NCBI GenBank assembly: GCA_003694325.1
Contig: RFKJ01000727.1
Coordinates: 1-7,114 of the forward strand
Origin: Deltaproteobacteria bacterium
GTDB taxonomy: Bacteria > Myxococcota_A > UBA796 > UBA2385
Reading direction: 5' to 3'
DNA length: 7,114 nt
Shown: positions 4,893 to 7,114 of the stretch, piece after piece
Numbering within the stretch: the stretch's first letter is position 1
How the letters are laid out: each line of letters starts with the position of its first letter
Notes under the pieces: generated by a model
What the model was told of the DNA's origin: nothing
Seen by the model: only the letters and a program-made list of their open reading frames with translations
Database searches by the model: none
Program-made: the position numbers and the translations under genes

Positions 4893-6799
4893 GGGTCTGG
4901 ATTCGAAGTTGGCGGTCCGGGAATGTCCAGCTCGTAGATCGCGGTCCGGCCGTCCTGGTGGATGAGGGTGGCCTGCCGCAGGAGCAGCTCGTCGAGGAGG
5001 GCCACGGGCGCGTCGAGGTCGCGGGCTCGCTCGGCGTCGGTGAGGAACCAGTAGGTCGAGGGCAGGAAGCGCTGGCGGGTCACGACGAGGTGGGTGGCGC
5101 CGGCGGCGGCCAGGTCGGACAGCGCCCGGTCACCCCGGGTCAGCAGCCAGTGGCGGACCGGCACGTGGTCTTCGACGCTGCCCAGCAGGACCGGGCGCTC
5201 CACGAGAGCCCGGGACCAGTCGAACAGCAGGGCGACGACGGCATCGTCGGGGAGGTGGGCGTTGGCCCAGGCGATCGCCCGGGCTGGGGGGTGCTTCCGC
5301 TCGACGTAGCGGGTCGCGGGCTCCTGGCCGGTGGCGGCCGGGAGGGCGTCGGCGGCGGCAACCCACAGCGGCGCCCAGTTGGCCGGCAGCCCGGCGACGA
5401 AGCAGGCACCGAGGGCCAGTCGCGGCAGGCCCCGGCCCTCCGGGGCCCCGGCGGCCAGCCACAGGGCCAGGGCCGGCAGGGCGGGCATCAGGTAGCGCAG
5501 CCAGTGGGGCCCCACCGCCCAGGCCAGCGAGCCGATCCCGGCGACGACGAGCAGGCGCCGGGCGGACGGGCCCGGTTCTCGGGTCCGCAGGGCGAGGAGC
5601 GCGGTGGGGACGAGGGCGAGAAAGAGCGGGTGCAGCCGGCCGAGGAACCGGAAGGAGTCGGGACGCGCCGTCAGGACGGCGTGGACCGGGAGCAGCAGCA
5701 GGTCGAGCGGGTCGCGGCCCGCTCCATACTTGTCGAGGTACTGAAACGGCATGTCCGCCGCCCCCGGGGCTCCGGGGTGGACCGGGGACGGGTCCCAGCC
5801 GGCGAAGGGAAACAGCGGGTGCAGCCCTTCGGCGAGGTTGCGCAGCCACCAGGGCGCCAGGGAGGACAGGGCGGCGGCGCCGGCCAGGAGCCGCCAGCGA
5901 ACGGGCAGCTTCGCCACCAGGAAGGTGCCCAGCAGGGCCCCGGCCGCCGTGTACTTGAGCTGGAGGGCCACCGCCGCGGCCACCGTGAGGGACCGAACCC
6001 GGCCCCGCAGGGCGGCGTCCAGGGCGGCAGCGGCGGCGAGCATGGTGGGCAGGTCGCTGCCGGCGACGCCCAGCGGCTGGACCACCGTCCACGACCCGAG
6101 GAGCATGAGCGGGGCCCAGGCCCCCCGGGGCCCCAGGAACGACCGGCCCATGGCCCGGACGCCGTCGAGGACCACGAGCCCCAGGGCCAGGTGCAGCAGG
6201 CGCACACATCGATCCCCGCCGAGGGCCATGGCGCTGGCGTAGACCGCGTGCAGGGCCATGGGACGGCTGCCGTCGGGGTGCAGCAGGCCGCCCTGGAGGT
6301 GTCCGGTGCGCAGCAGGTCTCGGGGCAGGGCGAGGTGCTGGTACAACTCGTCGGTGTCCACCGCGGGCGCCAGGACGGAGATCAGCGCCGGCACCACCAC
6401 GGCCATGGCCAGGATCGCCGCGGCGGCGGAGGGGCGGGGCCGAGCCAGCCGCGGTCGCGCCAGCCAGCCCAGCGACAGCAGCAGCGGGAGCGCGGCGGCG
6501 ACGGGGCCTTCCAGCCGCCCGATGAACGCCAGCCCGGAGGCCAGCAGGGCCCACGCGGCGAGCCCCCAGGTCGTGGCGTGGAGCAGGGCCCGCTCGTCGT
6601 CGAGCAGGTCGGGGTCGAGTCGCGCCACCAGGGCCGCCCCGGCGCCGACGATGCCGGCCAGGCTCGCGGCCGTCGCCAGCATCGGCCGGGCCAGGCCGAG
6701 GATCCAGCCGGGATCGGGCCCCCCGGGGGCCAGCAGCAGGAAGGCGACCGAGGTGGCCAGCGCCGCCGCCACCAGGATCGCGCGCTCAGCGGTCCCCAT
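4889..6799 (-). CDS. GT39/ArnT-like integral membrane glycosyltransferase (GT-C fold)
   Basis: This 636-residue protein probably transfers a sugar from a polyprenyl-phosphate carrier to an acceptor on the periplasmic side of the inner membrane. About a dozen hydrophobic segments span residues 7-485, with the first five before residue 145. The acidic motif D148-T-D-E151 follows at the start of the first large external loop, where GT-C enzymes carry their catalytic Asp/Glu. WWLRNLAEGLHPLFPF (317-332) and HWLRYLMPALPALALWLA (432-449) resemble conserved segments of GT39-like bacterial proteins. Residues 490-636 form a soluble tail, commonly seen in this family. The ATG at 6799 has GGAGG about 7 bases upstream and directly precedes the first membrane segment; the open frame upstream of it is not membrane-like. 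It overlaps the preceding gene by 14 bases, suggesting co-translation. The sugar and acceptor are unknown. Confidence 0.8.
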   Translation of the reverse strand: MGTAERAILVAAALATSVAFLLLAPGGPDPGWILGLARPMLATAASLAGIVGAGAALVARLDPDLLDDERALLHATTWGLAAWALLASGLAFIGRLEGPVAAALPLLLSLGWLARPRLARPRPSAAAAILAMAVVVPALISVLAPAVDTDELYQHLALPRDLLRTGHLQGGLLHPDGSRPMALHAVYASAMALGGDRCVRLLHLALGLVVLDGVRAMGRSFLGPRGAWAPLMLLGSWTVVQPLGVAGSDLPTMLAAAAALDAALRGRVRSLTVAAAVALQLKYTAAGALLGTFLVAKLPVRWRLLAGAAALSSLAPWWLRNLAEGLHPLFPFAGWDPSPVHPGAPGAADMPFQYLDKYGAGRDPLDLLLLPVHAVLTARPDSFRFLGRLHPLFLALVPTALLALRTREPGPSARRLLVVAGIGSLAWAVGPHWLRYLMPALPALALWLAAGAPEGRGLPRLALGACFVAGLPANWAPLWVAAADALPAATGQEPATRYVERKHPPARAIAWANAHLPDDAVVALLFDWSRALVERPVLLGSVEDHVPVRHWLLTRGDRALSDLAAAGATHLVVTRQRFLPSTYWFLTDAERARDLDAPVALLDELLLRQATLIHQDGRTAIYELDIPGPPTSNPDP

Positions 6800-7114
6800 C
6801 GGTGGCCTCCACGTCCTCGGGGTGGCCCGACACAGAGGCGGTGGCCAGCCACAGCTCGCCGTCGACCCGGTACAGCAGCCACGGGCCGAACCGCGATGGC
6901 CATCGCTGGTGGCCCGGCCCACCGGCCCGCAGCCCGTCGCTGCACTCGATGTCCACGCCGTCTCCGTCGGTGCCCGGTGGGTGGGTGGGCCGCTCCTCCC
7001 AGCACACCACGTCCCGCCACAGGCTGGGAGCCGCGGAGAAGCCGGTGTGGGAGCCCAGGCGCTGGCGCTCGTCCCGCTCCAGATCCCACAGCACGACCTG
7101 CTCGTCCTCGACCA
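6786..7114 (-). CDS. C-terminal part of a probable beta-propeller-type protein (partial)
   Basis: The last 108 residues of a protein whose 5' end lies beyond the window are visible; no stop interrupts the frame up to the edge. A GTG at 7094 is in frame, but the sequence before it (VEDEQV) reads as continuous protein, so it is not taken as the start. Two similar blocks, VVLWDLERDERQRLGSHTG then SLWRDVVCWEE, and RFGPWLLYRVDGELWLATA, look like propeller blades of the TolB-like or Trp-rich repeat type: strand, polar turn, strand. There is no membrane segment at the C terminus, which is acidic (EDVEATDGD). The gene ends inside the start of the glycosyltransferase gene, so the two are likely co-transcribed. 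The propeller assignment rests on about two units only. Confidence 0.55.
   Translation of the reverse strand, partial: VEDEQVVLWDLERDERQRLGSHTGFSAAPSLWRDVVCWEERPTHPPGTDGDGVDIECSDGLRAGGPGHQRWPSRFGPWLLYRVDGELWLATASVSGHPEDVEATDGDR

Noticed and set aside
6382..7089. Minus-strand 235-residue frame overlapping the glycosyltransferase start
   Set aside because: It is an out-of-frame Arg/Pro/Trp-rich shadow; the glycosyltransferase frame has the membrane segments and ribosome-binding site.
1..7114. CRISPR array, insertion sequence, toxin-antitoxin or phage-defence genes
   Set aside because: No spaced repeats, transposase, nuclease or other defence-type motif appears in any frame with coding character.

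Overview
The window is very GC-rich, and every gene I can support lies on the minus strand, so transcription runs from right to left. Two lipobox lipoproteins, a small outer-membrane beta-barrel with a terminal phenylalanine and a polytopic glycosyltransferase point to a Gram-negative (diderm) bacterium. High GC, Asp/Gly-rich lipoprotein linkers and many envelope beta-propellers would fit Myxococcota or a related former deltaproteobacterial group. That placement is an inference; no marker gene here settles it.

Layout in the direction of transcription: (1) the 3' end of a soluble, Trp-rich, probably propeller-type protein (6786 to the window edge); (2) a 636-residue GT39-like (GT-C fold) membrane glycosyltransferase overlapping it by 14 bases (4889-6799); (3) tRNA-Leu with anticodon CAG and an encoded CCA (4692-4779), behind a possible promoter near 4866-4892; (4) a strong intrinsic terminator (4646-4685) 6 bases past the tRNA and about 20 bases before the next start codon; (5) a 170-residue NUDIX hydrolase of the ADP-ribose pyrophosphatase type (4123-4635); (6) a 137-base gap with a direct repeat and a weak promoter candidate; (7) a three-gene cassette, 3985 to 143, of two co-linear paralogous beta-propeller lipoproteins (here A and B) followed by an outer-membrane beta-barrel protein. 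Bases 1-142 lie beyond the last gene and show nothing I can call.

The most interesting part is the A-B-barrel cassette. A and B align as about ten blade-like units each. They share insertions in the same units and an ungapped stretch with 16 of 30 identical residues, but they differ at the position after the lipidated cysteine (Ala in A, Asp in B). B and the barrel are separated by one base. A reasonable inference is an envelope complex in which two diverged propeller lipoproteins work with a small barrel; its function is not revealed by the sequence. The tRNA, NUDIX and glycosyltransferase genes look like ordinary housekeeping or envelope genes, with a few local oddities listed in the findings.
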